Shown here: in pieces, positions 17,982-26,998 of the stretch
How positions within the stretch are numbered: position 1 is the first letter of the stretch
Layout of the letters: every line of letters begins with the position of its first letter
Source: Geobacteraceae bacterium
GTDB taxonomy: Bacteria; Desulfobacterota; Desulfuromonadia; Geobacterales; Geobacteraceae
Length of the DNA: 64,000 bases
Direction: 5' to 3'
NCBI GenBank assembly: GCA_009773645.1
Contig: WSYB01000012.1
Span: 38,147-102,146 of the forward strand
Made by a program: the position numbers and the translations under genes
The notes under the pieces: generated by a model
Seen by the model: the letters and a program-made list of their open reading frames with translations, nothing else
Told to the model about the DNA's origin: nothing
The model's database searches: none

Positions 17982-18860
17982 TTACTGCTTTTTCTTGTTC
18001 AACATGATCCTTCGCGCCTGAGTCGAAATCACCGACGAGACATTCTTGCTTTTTGCCATGGCAGCCAGGTCCTTATCGGTCAGCGATGCTACAAAGCGTA
18101 ATGCGTAGGGAAGCGGCGTCTTATGATTTTCGGCCAGCGCCTTGCGGATCTGATAGTTTTTGGCCCACTCCTTATTGGCACAAATGACGCGCATGATCTC
18201 GTCATTTTGCACGCTGGACTTGGCTATGGCCAGAATCTCCGGTTCGGTAATACGGGGATTTTTCACAACCGACCCGGATACCAGCTTATTGGCATCCTTG
18301 ATCAGGAGGCTGCGCCATTCCTTATCGCCGGTAAGCGCTGTCTTGATCTTTTCTGCAACTCCGAGGGTCTGCGCCAATTGGTACTTGGTCTTATATTCCT
18401 CACTCTCCTCATCGATTCCCGTCTCTTCGGTTTCCACAGCCTCTTCTTCCACCGGAACAGGGGAGCGCATCTCTTCCTCGGCGCCGGTTACCCGATTTCT
18501 CTCTGCCAGGAATGCGAGGGTCCGGCTCTCGATATTGGGGTGCGCAAAAAGCCTGTCAACTATCGCCTCTTTTGTACAGTGAAGCCGAGCCAGAACGTCC
18601 AGCACCTGCGGATGGGCACCGGCGTAACCAACGATGGACATTACATCGGCTTCCGACATTTCTTGTAAATGTTTGCGGGCTGCACTCCGTATATCCGTAT
18701 CGGCATCGTGGCTCAGAAAAAACAGCACTGCTCCCAAGTCCCCGGCCGAAAGGGGGATATCTCCGCGCGCCGCCTTCATTTTCTCCTCTTTCGACACATC
18801 TCCACTGACGAACGCAGCGGCGGCGGCCGATATCTTGAGTATTACCTTGTCCCGGGCCAC
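17982..18860 (-). CDS. Helical-repeat hypothetical protein (292 aa) next to the MglA GTPase
   Basis: An all-helical cytoplasmic protein; the first 130 residues (LGAVLFFLSHDADTDIRSAA, SIVGYAGAHPQVLDVLARLH) and the last 120 (AEPEILAIAKSS-type repeats, ALRFVASLTDKDLAAMAKSK) look like HEAT or DUF2336-type repeats with an acidic linker (VPVEEEAVETEETGIDEESE) between. The GTG at 18860 is preceded by AAAGGAGG with five-base spacing, which rules out the longer TTG start at 18875. The gene is 17 bases from the GTPase gene. It may be an effector or scaffold for the GTPase; no family name is certain. Confidence 0.6.
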   Translation of the reverse strand: MARDKVILKISAAAAAFVSGDVSKEEKMKAARGDIPLSAGDLGAVLFFLSHDADTDIRSAARKHLQEMSEADVMSIVGYAGAHPQVLDVLARLHCTKEAIVDRLFAHPNIESRTLAFLAERNRVTGAEEEMRSPVPVEEEAVETEETGIDEESEEYKTKYQLAQTLGVAEKIKTALTGDKEWRSLLIKDANKLVSGSVVKNPRITEPEILAIAKSSVQNDEIMRVICANKEWAKNYQIRKALAENHKTPLPYALRFVASLTDKDLAAMAKSKNVSSVISTQARRIMLNKKKQ

Positions 18861-18875
18861 GAGCCTCCTTTCCAA

Positions 18876-19913
18876 TCAGTTCGTTGAGACTACCTTGGCT
18901 TCAATACCCGCTTTTTTCAACCTCAGCGCCGCATTCCGCGCATCCTCTTTGTGAATAAAACTGCCGGCCGTCACCCTCGTAATCGGAACCTTGACGTCGG
19001 CCTTTTTCAAGACCAGCTTCACCCCCTGGTCGTAGAGCCGGTCCTGTTCCTTGGCAGCCCGCCCCTCCCTGAAATATGAGCCGGCATACACCACATACTT
19101 GCCGTTCTCCTGGAGGATAAACGCATCAGTGGTCAATTTATTCAGTTTTTCCAGCTCGGCCTGAGCCGATTCATGATCTGCAAATTCAGCCAGGAAGAGT
19201 CGATGCATCGGTTCAATCTTCATGCTTCTTTTCCTGTGCACCGGAGCAACAGCCGCCTTCGCAAGCTTTGTCTGTATCTTTTTAACCTCTTCAGCAGCGA
19301 AGTCGCCGATAAAAAGGATATACGCACCGTGGGTCCCATTTTCGTACGGCTTTGACGCCTTTTGTGACGTCTTTTCATGCTCAACGCCTTTTTTTAGAGA
19401 GGCCTTCCCAGAAATGGCAGAAGAAGCGGGTTTCGCTCCCTTCCTCTCCTGGGGCGTGGTCGACGCAGCAGTAACAGGCGCCGGTTTTGCCGGCGCCTTT
19501 TTCCCGGACGGTTGTTCCGGTTTGGCGGCCTTTACCGGTTCAGGTTTTGCCGGAGGAGGCGCCGGCTTGGCGTTCTGCTGGATCGGAGCCTTTGATTTTT
19601 GGGATTCAGACCCACGGGGAGGCGTTGTTTCCTTTTCCTGGGAAGCCATTTTTACTTCGGGCTTTATCGATGGCGCCTCTTTTTCTCCCGACTTTTCACT
19701 ACGCGGCGGGATCGGCTTTTTCACCACAACAGAGGGCTCAGGCGGCGATTTAACCGTTTCTTCTCTCGGTTTGATCAATCCGGTAAAGAAATAGAGGTAC
19801 CCGCACAGGGCCACAACCATGAGGAGCACAAGAAGCGATATCTGCGGCCCCCCTCCTTTTTCTCCACCGGCAGCGGTTTCCTCTTCCTTTTCCGGTGAAA
19901 CGCGCTTAAACAT
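18876..19913 (-). CDS. SPOR-domain inner-membrane protein
   Basis: A 345-residue protein with a short cytoplasmic N-terminus, one transmembrane helix (ISLLVLLMVVALCGYLYFF), a long Pro/Lys/Ala-rich periplasmic linker and a C-terminal SPOR domain (about 265-345, ending AARKAGIEAKVV-like: ALRLKKAGIEAKVVSTN) that binds denuded peptidoglycan at division sites. A second, SPOR-like region (AYILFIGDFAAEEVKKIQTK) lies before it. ATG 19913 has GGAGG upstream. It begins the SPOR/helical-repeat/MglA/MgtC run and lies 15 bases from the next gene's start. A link of the GTPase to cell-envelope or polar sites is an inference from this order. Confidence 0.78.
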   Translation of the reverse strand: MFKRVSPEKEEETAAGGEKGGGPQISLLVLLMVVALCGYLYFFTGLIKPREETVKSPPEPSVVVKKPIPPRSEKSGEKEAPSIKPEVKMASQEKETTPPRGSESQKSKAPIQQNAKPAPPPAKPEPVKAAKPEQPSGKKAPAKPAPVTAASTTPQERKGAKPASSAISGKASLKKGVEHEKTSQKASKPYENGTHGAYILFIGDFAAEEVKKIQTKLAKAAVAPVHRKRSMKIEPMHRLFLAEFADHESAQAELEKLNKLTTDAFILQENGKYVVYAGSYFREGRAAKEQDRLYDQGVKLVLKKADVKVPITRVTAGSFIHKEDARNAALRLKKAGIEAKVVSTN

Positions 19914-19931
19914 GTAATCATTCCTCCATCT

Positions 19932-20012
19932 TAAACAGCGGGTTGAGTGGTTAAACGGTTGAGCAGTATCATGGTGAAATTCCAACTACTCAACTACTCA
20001 CCGGTTCCAGTG
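19932..20012. repeat. Short-unit inverted repeat between EF-G2 and the SPOR gene
   Basis: GGTTGAGTGGTTAAACGGTT on the left and CAACTACTCAACTACTC on the right contain GTTGAGT/ACTCAAC complements and an eight-base tandem unit (AACTACTC twice). It is degenerate compared with the other arrays. Confidence 0.55.
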
Positions 20013-20016
20013 GCGA

Positions 20017-22110
20017 TCAATGGGAATTGTTCTTATTGCCTGCTGCGGCTTCGGCAATTACTTTCTGCGCCAGGTGACTCGGCACCTCTTCATAATGGGA
20101 AAACTCCATGGTAAACATGCCCCGGTCGCTGGTCATCGACTTCAGGTCGTTGGCATAGGTAAGTACCTCGGCCATCGCAACCACCGCCCTGATGATCTGC
20201 GAGTTGGCCTTCGGCTCGACACCAACAACCTTTCCGCGTCGGGCGTTCAGGTCGCCGATCACATCACCCATACATTCTTCGGGAACAGTGACCTTTAAAT
20301 TCATTATCGGCTCAAGAAGGACCACCTTGGCGGACTCCATCGCCTTCTTGAACGCCAGGGAGCCGGCAACCTTGAAAGCCATCTCCGAGGAGTCGACGGT
20401 GTGGAATGATCCGTCGTAGACCGCGGCCCTGAAGTCCACCATCGGATATCCGGCCAGGAACCCATCCTGAGACGCCTCATAAATACCTTTCTCCACCGCC
20501 GGAATATACTGGCGCGGGATCACTCCGCCGACGATCTTGTCCTCGAACAGGAAACCGTCGCCCGGCTTCTGGGGAGCAAACTCCACCCAGCAGTCGCCAT
20601 ACTGGCCACGCCCGCCGCTTTGTTTCTTATATTTCCCCTGGGCCTTGACAGTTGCCTTGAAGGTCTCCAGGTACGGAACCTTCTGGGTCTTCATTTCCAC
20701 CTCAACCCCGAACTTCCGCTTCAGCTTCTCAATGGTTACTTCCAGGTGCACCTGCCCCATACCTGACAGGATAAGCTCGCGTGTCTTCTCATCCCGGCGC
20801 GACTGTATGGTCTGGTCCTCCTCCATGAGGCGGTGGAGCGCACCGTGAATCTTGTCCTCGTCATTCTTGGTCTTCGGCTGGATGGCGTAGGATATGACCG
20901 GCTGGAGCAGTTTGGCCGGCTCGAAGATGATCGGTTTGTCTTTCTGGCAAAGGGTATCGCCGGTAAGGGTCTCCTTGAGCTTCGCCACCGCAACGATATC
21001 ACCGGCCACCGCCTGTTTGACAGGTTTCTGCTTTTTCCCTTCCAGTTCGTAAATCTGGCCGATCCGCTCTTCACAGTCCCTGACCGGGTTATAGACGTTC
21101 GAATCGGAATTGAGGGTCCCGGAATAGACCCTGAAGATGGTTATTTTCCCGGTATAGGGGTCGGAGGTCGTCTTGAAGACGAGGGCCGAGAAGGGTGCGC
21201 TCTCATCCGGCGCCCGCTCCTCGGATTCCTTCGTCTTCGGATTGGTTCCGACCACCTTGCCCCGGTCGAGCGGCGAAGGGAGGCACTGACAGATGTAATC
21301 AAGGAGCTGGTGGACACCGACATTCATGACTGCCGACCCGCATAAAACCGGGGTAAAGGTATAACGCAGCGTGCCTATCCGCAGGCCGTCGAGTATTTCC
21401 TCTTCGGTAAGTTCCCCTGTTTCCAGGTACTTTTCCGTGAGGGCGTCATAGGCCTCCGCCACGGTCTCCACGAGTACGTCCCGCAGGCGCCGGGCTTCCG
21501 CCAGGTACTCGGCCGGTATTTCTCCCTCGGCAAAAGCGCCGGAAAGGTCCGTTGAGTAGCGATAGGCCTTCATCCTGATGAGGTCGATCACCCCCTCGAA
21601 AGACTCGGCAGCGCCGATGGGCATCTGCACCGCCACCCCCCGCGCCTTGAGTGACTTCTCCATGTCGTCGATCGCCCGGAGAAAATTGGCATGTTCACGG
21701 TCCATCTTGTTCACGAAGGCGATGCGCGGGATCTCAAACTCGTTGGCCCATTCCCATACATCTTCGGTCTGGACCTTGACGCCTGAAATGGCGGAAAGGA
21801 TCACAACTGCCCCGCCGAGCGCCCGCATACAGGAGCGGGTGTCGGCGATGAAGTTGCCGTAGCCGGGGGTATCGACAATGTGGAGGAAATGGCCTTTCCA
21901 TTCACAGTGGTGGAGGGACGAAGATATCGTGATCTTTCTCTTGATTTCCTCGGGCTCAAAATCCAGATTGGAGGTGCCGTCGTCGACCCTTCCGAGTCGG
22001 TCGGTCATCCCGGACGTGAAAAGAATCGCCTCTGCGAGGGAGGTCTTCCCCGCCCCGCCGTGGGCCACAATACCAAGATTTCTCAGCTTCGCAGTATCAT
22101 ACTTTGCCAT
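20017..22110 (-). CDS. EF-G2-type translation elongation factor G paralogue
   Basis: A 697-residue GTPase with all five EF-G domains. The P-loop is AHGGAGKTS rather than the AHIDAGKTT of housekeeping EF-G, and the switch II motif reads DTPGYGNF where the standard form is DTPGHVDF; the histidine that activates water is a tyrosine. NKMD is intact. Domain IV is complete (QSGGRGQYGDCWVEFAP, ARRGKVVGVEPKAN). These are known traits of the EF-G2 subfamily, whose mycobacterial member has weak or no ribosome-stimulated GTPase activity. Classical str-operon neighbours are absent. It probably acts in a specialised step or in stress. The start at 22110 has AAGGGGGGTAGT upstream. Confidence 0.87.
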   Translation of the reverse strand: MAKYDTAKLRNLGIVAHGGAGKTSLAEAILFTSGMTDRLGRVDDGTSNLDFEPEEIKRKITISSSLHHCEWKGHFLHIVDTPGYGNFIADTRSCMRALGGAVVILSAISGVKVQTEDVWEWANEFEIPRIAFVNKMDREHANFLRAIDDMEKSLKARGVAVQMPIGAAESFEGVIDLIRMKAYRYSTDLSGAFAEGEIPAEYLAEARRLRDVLVETVAEAYDALTEKYLETGELTEEEILDGLRIGTLRYTFTPVLCGSAVMNVGVHQLLDYICQCLPSPLDRGKVVGTNPKTKESEERAPDESAPFSALVFKTTSDPYTGKITIFRVYSGTLNSDSNVYNPVRDCEERIGQIYELEGKKQKPVKQAVAGDIVAVAKLKETLTGDTLCQKDKPIIFEPAKLLQPVISYAIQPKTKNDEDKIHGALHRLMEEDQTIQSRRDEKTRELILSGMGQVHLEVTIEKLKRKFGVEVEMKTQKVPYLETFKATVKAQGKYKKQSGGRGQYGDCWVEFAPQKPGDGFLFEDKIVGGVIPRQYIPAVEKGIYEASQDGFLAGYPMVDFRAAVYDGSFHTVDSSEMAFKVAGSLAFKKAMESAKVVLLEPIMNLKVTVPEECMGDVIGDLNARRGKVVGVEPKANSQIIRAVVAMAEVLTYANDLKSMTSDRGMFTMEFSHYEEVPSHLAQKVIAEAAAGNKNNSH

Positions 22111-22123
22111 ACTACCCCCCTTG

Positions 22124-22190
22124 AAGAGAATCAGGTCAAGGCTAAGGTTAAGATTGAGAAGAATCTTAACCTGAACCTGAGCCTCAACCT
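22124..22190. repeat. Imperfect hairpin of AGGTTA/AGGTTC-type units between coaX and EF-G2
   Basis: A ten-base stem GGTTAAGATT / AATCTTAACC (centre near 22158) is extended on both sides by degenerate AGGTCA, AGGCTA, CCTGAA and CCTGAG units. It fills the gap between the two genes. Confidence 0.6.
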
Positions 22191-22194
22191 GTTT

Positions 22195-22965
22195 TTAATT
22201 TTCCCTGTTGCGCTGATACAGTATCCGCAAACCCTCCAATGTCAGATATTCATCCACATCATCAATAGTCTTTGATTCCGGAGCGATAAGACCGGCCAAC
22301 CCGCCGGTGGCGATGACCCGGGGGTTGTCCCTGCTCTCTCCCTTCATCCGCCCGACTATCTCGTCCACCAGCCCGATATAGCCGTAAAATATCCCGGCCT
22401 GCATGGAATTCACTGTGTTTTTCGCAATTATTGAAGGAGGTTTGACGATCTCGACCCTGGGCAGTTTGCTGGCTCTCTGAAACAGGGCCTCCATGGAAAT
22501 CATCAGACCGGGGGCAATGGCACCGCCGCAGTACTCCCCCTTCCTGTTGACGTAATCAAAGGTTGTGGCAGTGCCGAAATCAACGATTATCAGAGAGGCC
22601 CTGTACTTTTCATGGCCGGCTACGGCGTTGACAATGCGGTCCGCCCCGACCTCCTTGGGGTTGTCATAATGAATCGGCATGCCGGTTTTTATGCCGGGGC
22701 CGACCACATAAGGTTTGAAGCCGAAATATTGCAGTGAGAGCTTTTCCAGTACCCCTGTCAGGGTCGGCACCACAGAAGAGATGATAATGTCTTTGATGTC
22801 GTCGAATCCTATACCGGCCATCCTGAACAGGTCATGGACCAGAATACCGTATTCGTCCGGCGTTTTCGACTTATCGGTGGAAACCCGCCAATCCTTGACC
22901 AGCCGTTCTTCATCGTAAATACCGAGAACAATGTTGCTGTTGCCCACGTCGATTACCAGAAGCAC
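22195..22965 (-). CDS. coaX: Type III pantothenate kinase
   Basis: The ASKHA-fold kinase phosphorylating pantothenate in the first step of coenzyme A synthesis; it does not need CoaA. The 256 residues contain the phosphate-1 motif [13 protein letters not shown], the [15 protein letters not shown] segment, [13 protein letters not shown], and ATGGLAGLI near the C-terminus. The start codon is GTG at 22965, with GGAGG five bases upstream; this ribosome-binding site directly adjoins a GGGAAGC heptamer array. The gene lies between birA and EF-G2 in one direction, and birA plus coaX is a common order in Gram-negative bacteria. Confidence 0.93.
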   Translation of the reverse strand: MLLVIDVGNSNIVLGIYDEERLVKDWRVSTDKSKTPDEYGILVHDLFRMAGIGFDDIKDIIISSVVPTLTGVLEKLSLQYFGFKPYVVGPGIKTGMPIHYDNPKEVGADRIVNAVAGHEKYRASLIIVDFGTATTFDYVNRKGEYCGGAIAPGLMISMEALFQRASKLPRVEIVKPPSIIAKNTVNSMQAGIFYGYIGLVDEIVGRMKGESRDNPRVIATGGLAGLIAPESKTIDDVDEYLTLEGLRILYQRNREN

Positions 22966-22973
22966 AAAAACCT

Positions 22974-23002
22974 CCGGGAAGCGGGAAGCGGGAAGCGGGA
23001 AG
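22974..23002. repeat. Heptamer array GGGAAGC x4 upstream of coaX
   Basis: Four tandem copies of GGGAAGC, read on the minus strand as GCTTCCC, abut the GGAGG ribosome-binding site of coaX. The following AT-rich bases and TTCCCGGGTTCCC (23033-23045) form partial complements. Confidence 0.8.
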
Positions 23003-23050
23003 CGGTAAAGGCTTTTACCATTTCCAGTCCCCTATTCCCGGGTTCCCAAA

Positions 23051-24064
23051 TCACAGAATCGTCACATCTCCGGCCAGCACTTTTTCGACCCGCCCGTCGG
23101 GGAGCTGCAAGAGGAGCGCTCCATAGTCGTCTATCCCCACCGCCACACCGGTGATCCCGCTCTCCTGAAAGGAGACCTTGACCTTACGCCCACAGATATC
23201 GCAGCGCGCCAGCCATTCTTCTCTGACAGGGGCATATCCCCGTGCCAGATAGGAATCGTAGAGCTCATCGAGGGTTTTCAGGAGATTACGGGTAAAATAA
23301 AGGCGGCTTACGTCCTTTCCCGCTTCCAGGGCAAGCGAGGTGGCGGGATGGCGCAGGTCGTCGGGGAACTGCGTACGCTGCATGTTGATGTTAACCCCGA
23401 TACCGAGCACGACAAAGTTTACCTTCTCGGTTTCGGCGCTCATCTCATTCAAAAGGCCGGCCACCTTCATGCCGTTGATCAGGACATCGTTGGGCCACTT
23501 GATAAAGGGGCGCAAAGCGGCGGTTTCCGCCACGGCCCTGGCAACCGCCACCGTGGAAAGGAATGTAAGTTGTGCAGCCTGCATCGGCAGTATGGGAGGA
23601 CGGAGGACTACGGAACAATAGAGGTTAACTCCCGCCGGAGATTCCCAACGCCGTCCCAGTCTCCCTTTGCCGCGCCGCTGCTTTTCCGCGATCACCACGG
23701 TCCCCTCTTCCACCCCTTCCTCGGCCAACCTGAAGGCAACCTCATTGGTGGAATCGGTTTCCCGGAAACAGATGATCCTTCGGCCGATCCTCGTAACCGT
23801 CAGCCCTGCGGCTATCTCTGCGGGGATAAGGATATCCGGGGAAGTCACGAGACGATACCCCTGGGAAGGAACCGCCACAATCTGGTAGCCGAGATCCTTA
23901 AGGGACTTGATGTGCTTCCAGACCGCCGTACGGGAAACCTCCAGGACCCTGGAGAATTCTTCGCCCGAAACTACCCCCCCTTTTTTTGCATGGAACAGTT
24001 CCAGGATTCTTTGATCCAGATTTTTTCCACCGGTGCCGCTGGTATGGGTAAAGGAATCCCTCAT
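23051..24064 (-). CDS. birA: Biotin-protein ligase / biotin operon repressor
   Basis: The protein (337 residues) has an N-terminal winged helix-turn-helix (LDQRILELFHAKKGG, VSRTAVWKHIKSLKDLGYQI) and the ligase domain with ETDSTNEVA, EKQRRGKGRLGRRW and IKWPNDVLI, followed by the SH3-like C-terminal domain. It makes biotinyl-AMP, attaches biotin to carboxyl carriers and probably represses biotin genes. The ATG at 24064 shares its A with the TGA stop of nadC (TGATG), so the two are coupled; a GTG one codon upstream is an alternative. Presence of the HTH separates it from ligase-only forms. Confidence 0.93.
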   Translation of the reverse strand: MRDSFTHTSGTGGKNLDQRILELFHAKKGGVVSGEEFSRVLEVSRTAVWKHIKSLKDLGYQIVAVPSQGYRLVTSPDILIPAEIAAGLTVTRIGRRIICFRETDSTNEVAFRLAEEGVEEGTVVIAEKQRRGKGRLGRRWESPAGVNLYCSVVLRPPILPMQAAQLTFLSTVAVARAVAETAALRPFIKWPNDVLINGMKVAGLLNEMSAETEKVNFVVLGIGVNINMQRTQFPDDLRHPATSLALEAGKDVSRLYFTRNLLKTLDELYDSYLARGYAPVREEWLARCDICGRKVKVSFQESGITGVAVGIDDYGALLLQLPDGRVEKVLAGDVTIL

Positions 24065-24891
24065 CACCCCTCCAGAAGCATGGAAATGTCCATGGCCCGC
24101 GCCGAATGGGTAAGCGCGCCGACAGAGATGATATCTACGCCGGTTTCGGCAATCTCCCGGACCGTTTTCAGACTTACTCCCCCCGAAGCCTCCACCAGTG
24201 CCCGGCCTCCTATCAGGGCAACCGCCTCACGCATCGCTGCAAGATCCATATTATCGAGCATGATGATATCGGCTGCTGCGCTCAACGCCTCGGCAACCTC
24301 TGCCAGCGTCTCCGTCTCCACCTCGATCTTCATGGTGTGCGGAATGTACGCTCTGGCCCTGTTTACCGCCTCCGCTATGCCGCCTGCCGCGGCAATATGG
24401 TTCTCCTTTATCAGCACCCCGTCGTACAGGCCGGTCCGGTGGTTTATACCGCCGCCAACCCGCACAGCGTATTTCTCCAGTATCCGCAATCCGGGGGTGG
24501 TCTTGCGTGTGTCGACAACCCTCGCCTTGGTTCCCTTGACCGCTTGCACATAATGGGAGGTGAGGGTTGCCACTCCGCACATCCGCTGCAACAGATTGAG
24601 CGCTACCCGCTCTCCCTGCAAAAGGAAAGCTGCGTCGCCAACGATCTCGGCGATGACATCACCGGCTTTAAGCCGCGCTCCATCGGCAAAATGGGAATCA
24701 AAGTGTATGCAGGGGTCCAGCAGATGGAAAACCCTTGCCGCCACTTCGATGCCGGCGAGCACCATTTCTTCCTTGGCCTTGAGCAACGCGCGCCGTTCCT
24801 GACTCTTGGCCACTACCGCCAGCGTAGTGATGTCGCCGGTATGGATGTCCTCCAAAAGGGCGTTTTCAATTATCCTGTCCAGACCGGTCAT
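24064..24891 (-). CDS. nadC: Nicotinate-nucleotide pyrophosphorylase (quinolinate phosphoribosyltransferase)
   Basis: Converts quinolinate and PRPP to nicotinate mononucleotide, CO2 and pyrophosphate, a type II phosphoribosyltransferase of 275 residues. Signatures are ERVALNLLQRMCGVATLT, VVDTRKTTPGLRILEKYAV, GGGINHRTGLYDGVLIKENH, the EVETETLAE metal-binding region and LDNMD, with EASGGVSLKTV at the C-terminus. ATG 24891 is preceded by GGAGA. The gene is followed by birA with a one-base overlap. The substrate-producing nadB lies at the left edge of the window on the opposite strand, so the pathway genes are separated. Confidence 0.94.
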   Translation of the reverse strand: MTGLDRIIENALLEDIHTGDITTLAVVAKSQERRALLKAKEEMVLAGIEVAARVFHLLDPCIHFDSHFADGARLKAGDVIAEIVGDAAFLLQGERVALNLLQRMCGVATLTSHYVQAVKGTKARVVDTRKTTPGLRILEKYAVRVGGGINHRTGLYDGVLIKENHIAAAGGIAEAVNRARAYIPHTMKIEVETETLAEVAEALSAAADIIMLDNMDLAAMREAVALIGGRALVEASGGVSLKTVREIAETGVDIISVGALTHSARAMDISMLLEG

Positions 24892-25098
24892 AAAACGTCT
24901 CCAACACCATTGAATCGCTCGAATCGCTCCTGTTTATAACACAGGTTCAGAAAGGCCGCAACCGCTAATCCGGCCTTCAGGACGATAATCGCAGCTTGTG
25001 TATACATTCCCCCATCACGGGAAATACTTTACCACTGTTGACTTATGACACTCGCTGCAATACAATGCAGACAAACTGCTGTGGTTAACGACCGACTA

Positions 25099-26415
25099 AT
25101 GAAATCAATAACACCCATAACAAGATTTTCACTGATACAGAAACTGATCGCCAGTTATGCCGCCATGACCTTTTTCACCATGGCCGCGCTCATCTTCTCT
25201 ATCCTGGGACTCTACTCCCTCAACAAAACGGCGAGGGACATCGCCAGACACGATCTGGTTCTTATAAACTCCGCCAATAAACTGCGCGAATCAATTCTGG
25301 CACAGGAGAGATATTCGGGGAAATACGCTATCCTGAAGAGCCCTGAATTTATACAGCTTTTTCACCAGCGGGAAGTCGAGTTCCTGAACATTCTGACAAA
25401 TCTGAAACAGGAAAAACAGAAACAGGAATTAAAAGCCCTAGCTGCGCTATACCAGAATTACAGAGAAGCTGCGGAAAGGCTGTTTCAGGGGAACGCCAGC
25501 AACACCCTCCCCATGAAGGCGGCTGCAGAAAAGGTAATCAACGCCATCGATACCATTTACAGGAATGGACAGGTGCAGTTGAATGCCAAAGTGGATGAAG
25601 CCGACCGAAAAGAAAGCTCGACCATAAAATGGACGCTCCTCCTCTCTTTTACCGGCTTTTTTCTGGCGATCTGCGTGGCGGCCCTTTTCATCTATACCAT
25701 CTCGACGGCCATCGGCAAACTGAAGAAGGCTACCCATCGCATTGCCGAAGGGGATTTTGATTACGACCCGCGGATCCCGGCCGGCGACGAAATCGGCGAT
25801 CTGGCTCACGATTTTACCACCATGGCAGGCAGGTTGAAGGTCCTGGAACAGATAAGCCTGGACGCAAGTCCGCTGACAAGGCTTCCAGGGAACATCGCCA
25901 TTGAGCGGGTCCTCATCAAAAGGCTCGACAGCGGTGAAACGTTTGCCGTCTGCTATGCCGATCTGGACAATTTCAAGGCGTATAACGACCGGTATGGCTA
26001 TATCAAGGCGAGCGAACTCATCAAGATAACGGGCGAAATTATCTATGAAACCGTTATGGGCCATGCAGGAGAGGACGCCTTTGTCGGACACGTGGGAGGG
26101 GACGATTTTGTAATGGTCGTTGACGCGGAAAAGGTTGCCGACGTGTGCGAGGCGGTCATTAAGAAGTTCGACCAGGAAATTGTCAAACATTACACCCCGG
26201 AAGACGTTGCCAGGGGCGCCATTGAAGGGGTTGACCGCTATGGCGTCGCACGCGTATTTCCGATCATGACCATCTCCATTGCCGTGGTCATTTGCCGGCA
26301 GGGGGAATTCGATTCCGTCGTTGAGATCGCCAAGGCCACCGCTGAAATCAAGGACTATGTGAAGGGAATGCCGAAAAGTAACTATTTTATGAACCGGCGA
26401 AAAACCAAAAGATAA
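25099..26415 (+). CDS. Membrane GGDEF-like protein with HAMP and degenerate catalytic site (GGDDF)
   Basis: Two transmembrane helices (about residues 18-42 and 180-205) bracket a four-helix periplasmic sensor-like domain of about 140 residues. A HAMP segment (KATHRIAEGDFDYDPRIPAG) leads to a GGDEF-like domain with DASPLTRLPGN, CYADLDNFKAYNDRYG and GHVGGDDF. The canonical GGDEF is GGDDF here. Such sites may bind GTP without making cyclic di-GMP. The likely start is ATG 25099; a further in-frame ATG at 25045 exists, and neither has a clear ribosome-binding site. A lipoprotein gene follows 17 bases downstream in the same direction. Confidence 0.75.
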   Translation: MKSITPITRFSLIQKLIASYAAMTFFTMAALIFSILGLYSLNKTARDIARHDLVLINSANKLRESILAQERYSGKYAILKSPEFIQLFHQREVEFLNILTNLKQEKQKQELKALAALYQNYREAAERLFQGNASNTLPMKAAAEKVINAIDTIYRNGQVQLNAKVDEADRKESSTIKWTLLLSFTGFFLAICVAALFIYTISTAIGKLKKATHRIAEGDFDYDPRIPAGDEIGDLAHDFTTMAGRLKVLEQISLDASPLTRLPGNIAIERVLIKRLDSGETFAVCYADLDNFKAYNDRYGYIKASELIKITGEIIYETVMGHAGEDAFVGHVGGDDFVMVVDAEKVADVCEAVIKKFDQEIVKHYTPEDVARGAIEGVDRYGVARVFPIMTISIAVVICRQGEFDSVVEIAKATAEIKDYVKGMPKSNYFMNRRKTKR

Positions 26416-26432
26416 CGAACGGTCTCGATATA

Positions 26433-26978
26433 ATGAAAAATATTATTATGATATCAGTTATTGCCCTGGGATTAAACGGTTGTGCCACTATGCAGAAACC
26501 TGACACTCCGTTCTACAGTTTCGCCCAGGAAAGGAAGCTCTCGTCGGCAGTCAGGCTGCTGGAAGAGGGAAACGCGCTGGCCGCCACCAAGCTGCTGACC
26601 GAGATAACCAATGAAAAAGGGGTGCCGGGAGTCACCGATGAAGCATTATTCCGGCTCACCCTGCTGAATATCCGGCCGGATATGGAACAGAATGGGTTCT
26701 CACAGGCGCATAAACGGCTGGAACGCCTGCAGAAGGAGTATCCGTCAAGCTCCTGGGCCCGCACGGCGTGGCCTCTCATGGAATTCCTGGAGAATGCGGA
26801 GGAAGTGCGCCGCCAGAACAGGAATCTCAAGAATGTCAATCAGTCACTGACTAAGGAAAACAAAGAACTCCATCAGAATATCAAAGAGCTGAACCAGAAT
26901 ATCAAAGAGCTGAACCAGAATATTGAGAGACTGAAGAACCTCGATCTGGAGCTGGAACAGAAAACAAAGCAAAAGTAG
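26433..26978 (+). CDS. Coiled-coil lipoprotein (181 aa) with heptad repeats
   Basis: The N-terminus is a lipoprotein signal (IISVIALGLNGCATM; lipobox LNGC). A first half with helical pairs (EEGNALAATKLLTEITNEKG, DEALFRLTLLNIR) is TPR-like; the second half is an extended coiled coil. Three near-identical NIKELNQ heptads occur, encoded by a 21-base direct repeat (around 26877-26930). Attachment to the inner leaf of the outer membrane or the periplasmic face of the inner membrane is expected. It follows the GGDDF protein, and the pair may be a sensor with its partner. Family not recognised. Confidence 0.65.
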   Translation: MKNIIMISVIALGLNGCATMQKPDTPFYSFAQERKLSSAVRLLEEGNALAATKLLTEITNEKGVPGVTDEALFRLTLLNIRPDMEQNGFSQAHKRLERLQKEYPSSSWARTAWPLMEFLENAEEVRRQNRNLKNVNQSLTKENKELHQNIKELNQNIKELNQNIERLKNLDLELEQKTKQK

Positions 26979-26998
26979 GTGATGCGCTATTTCAGGCC

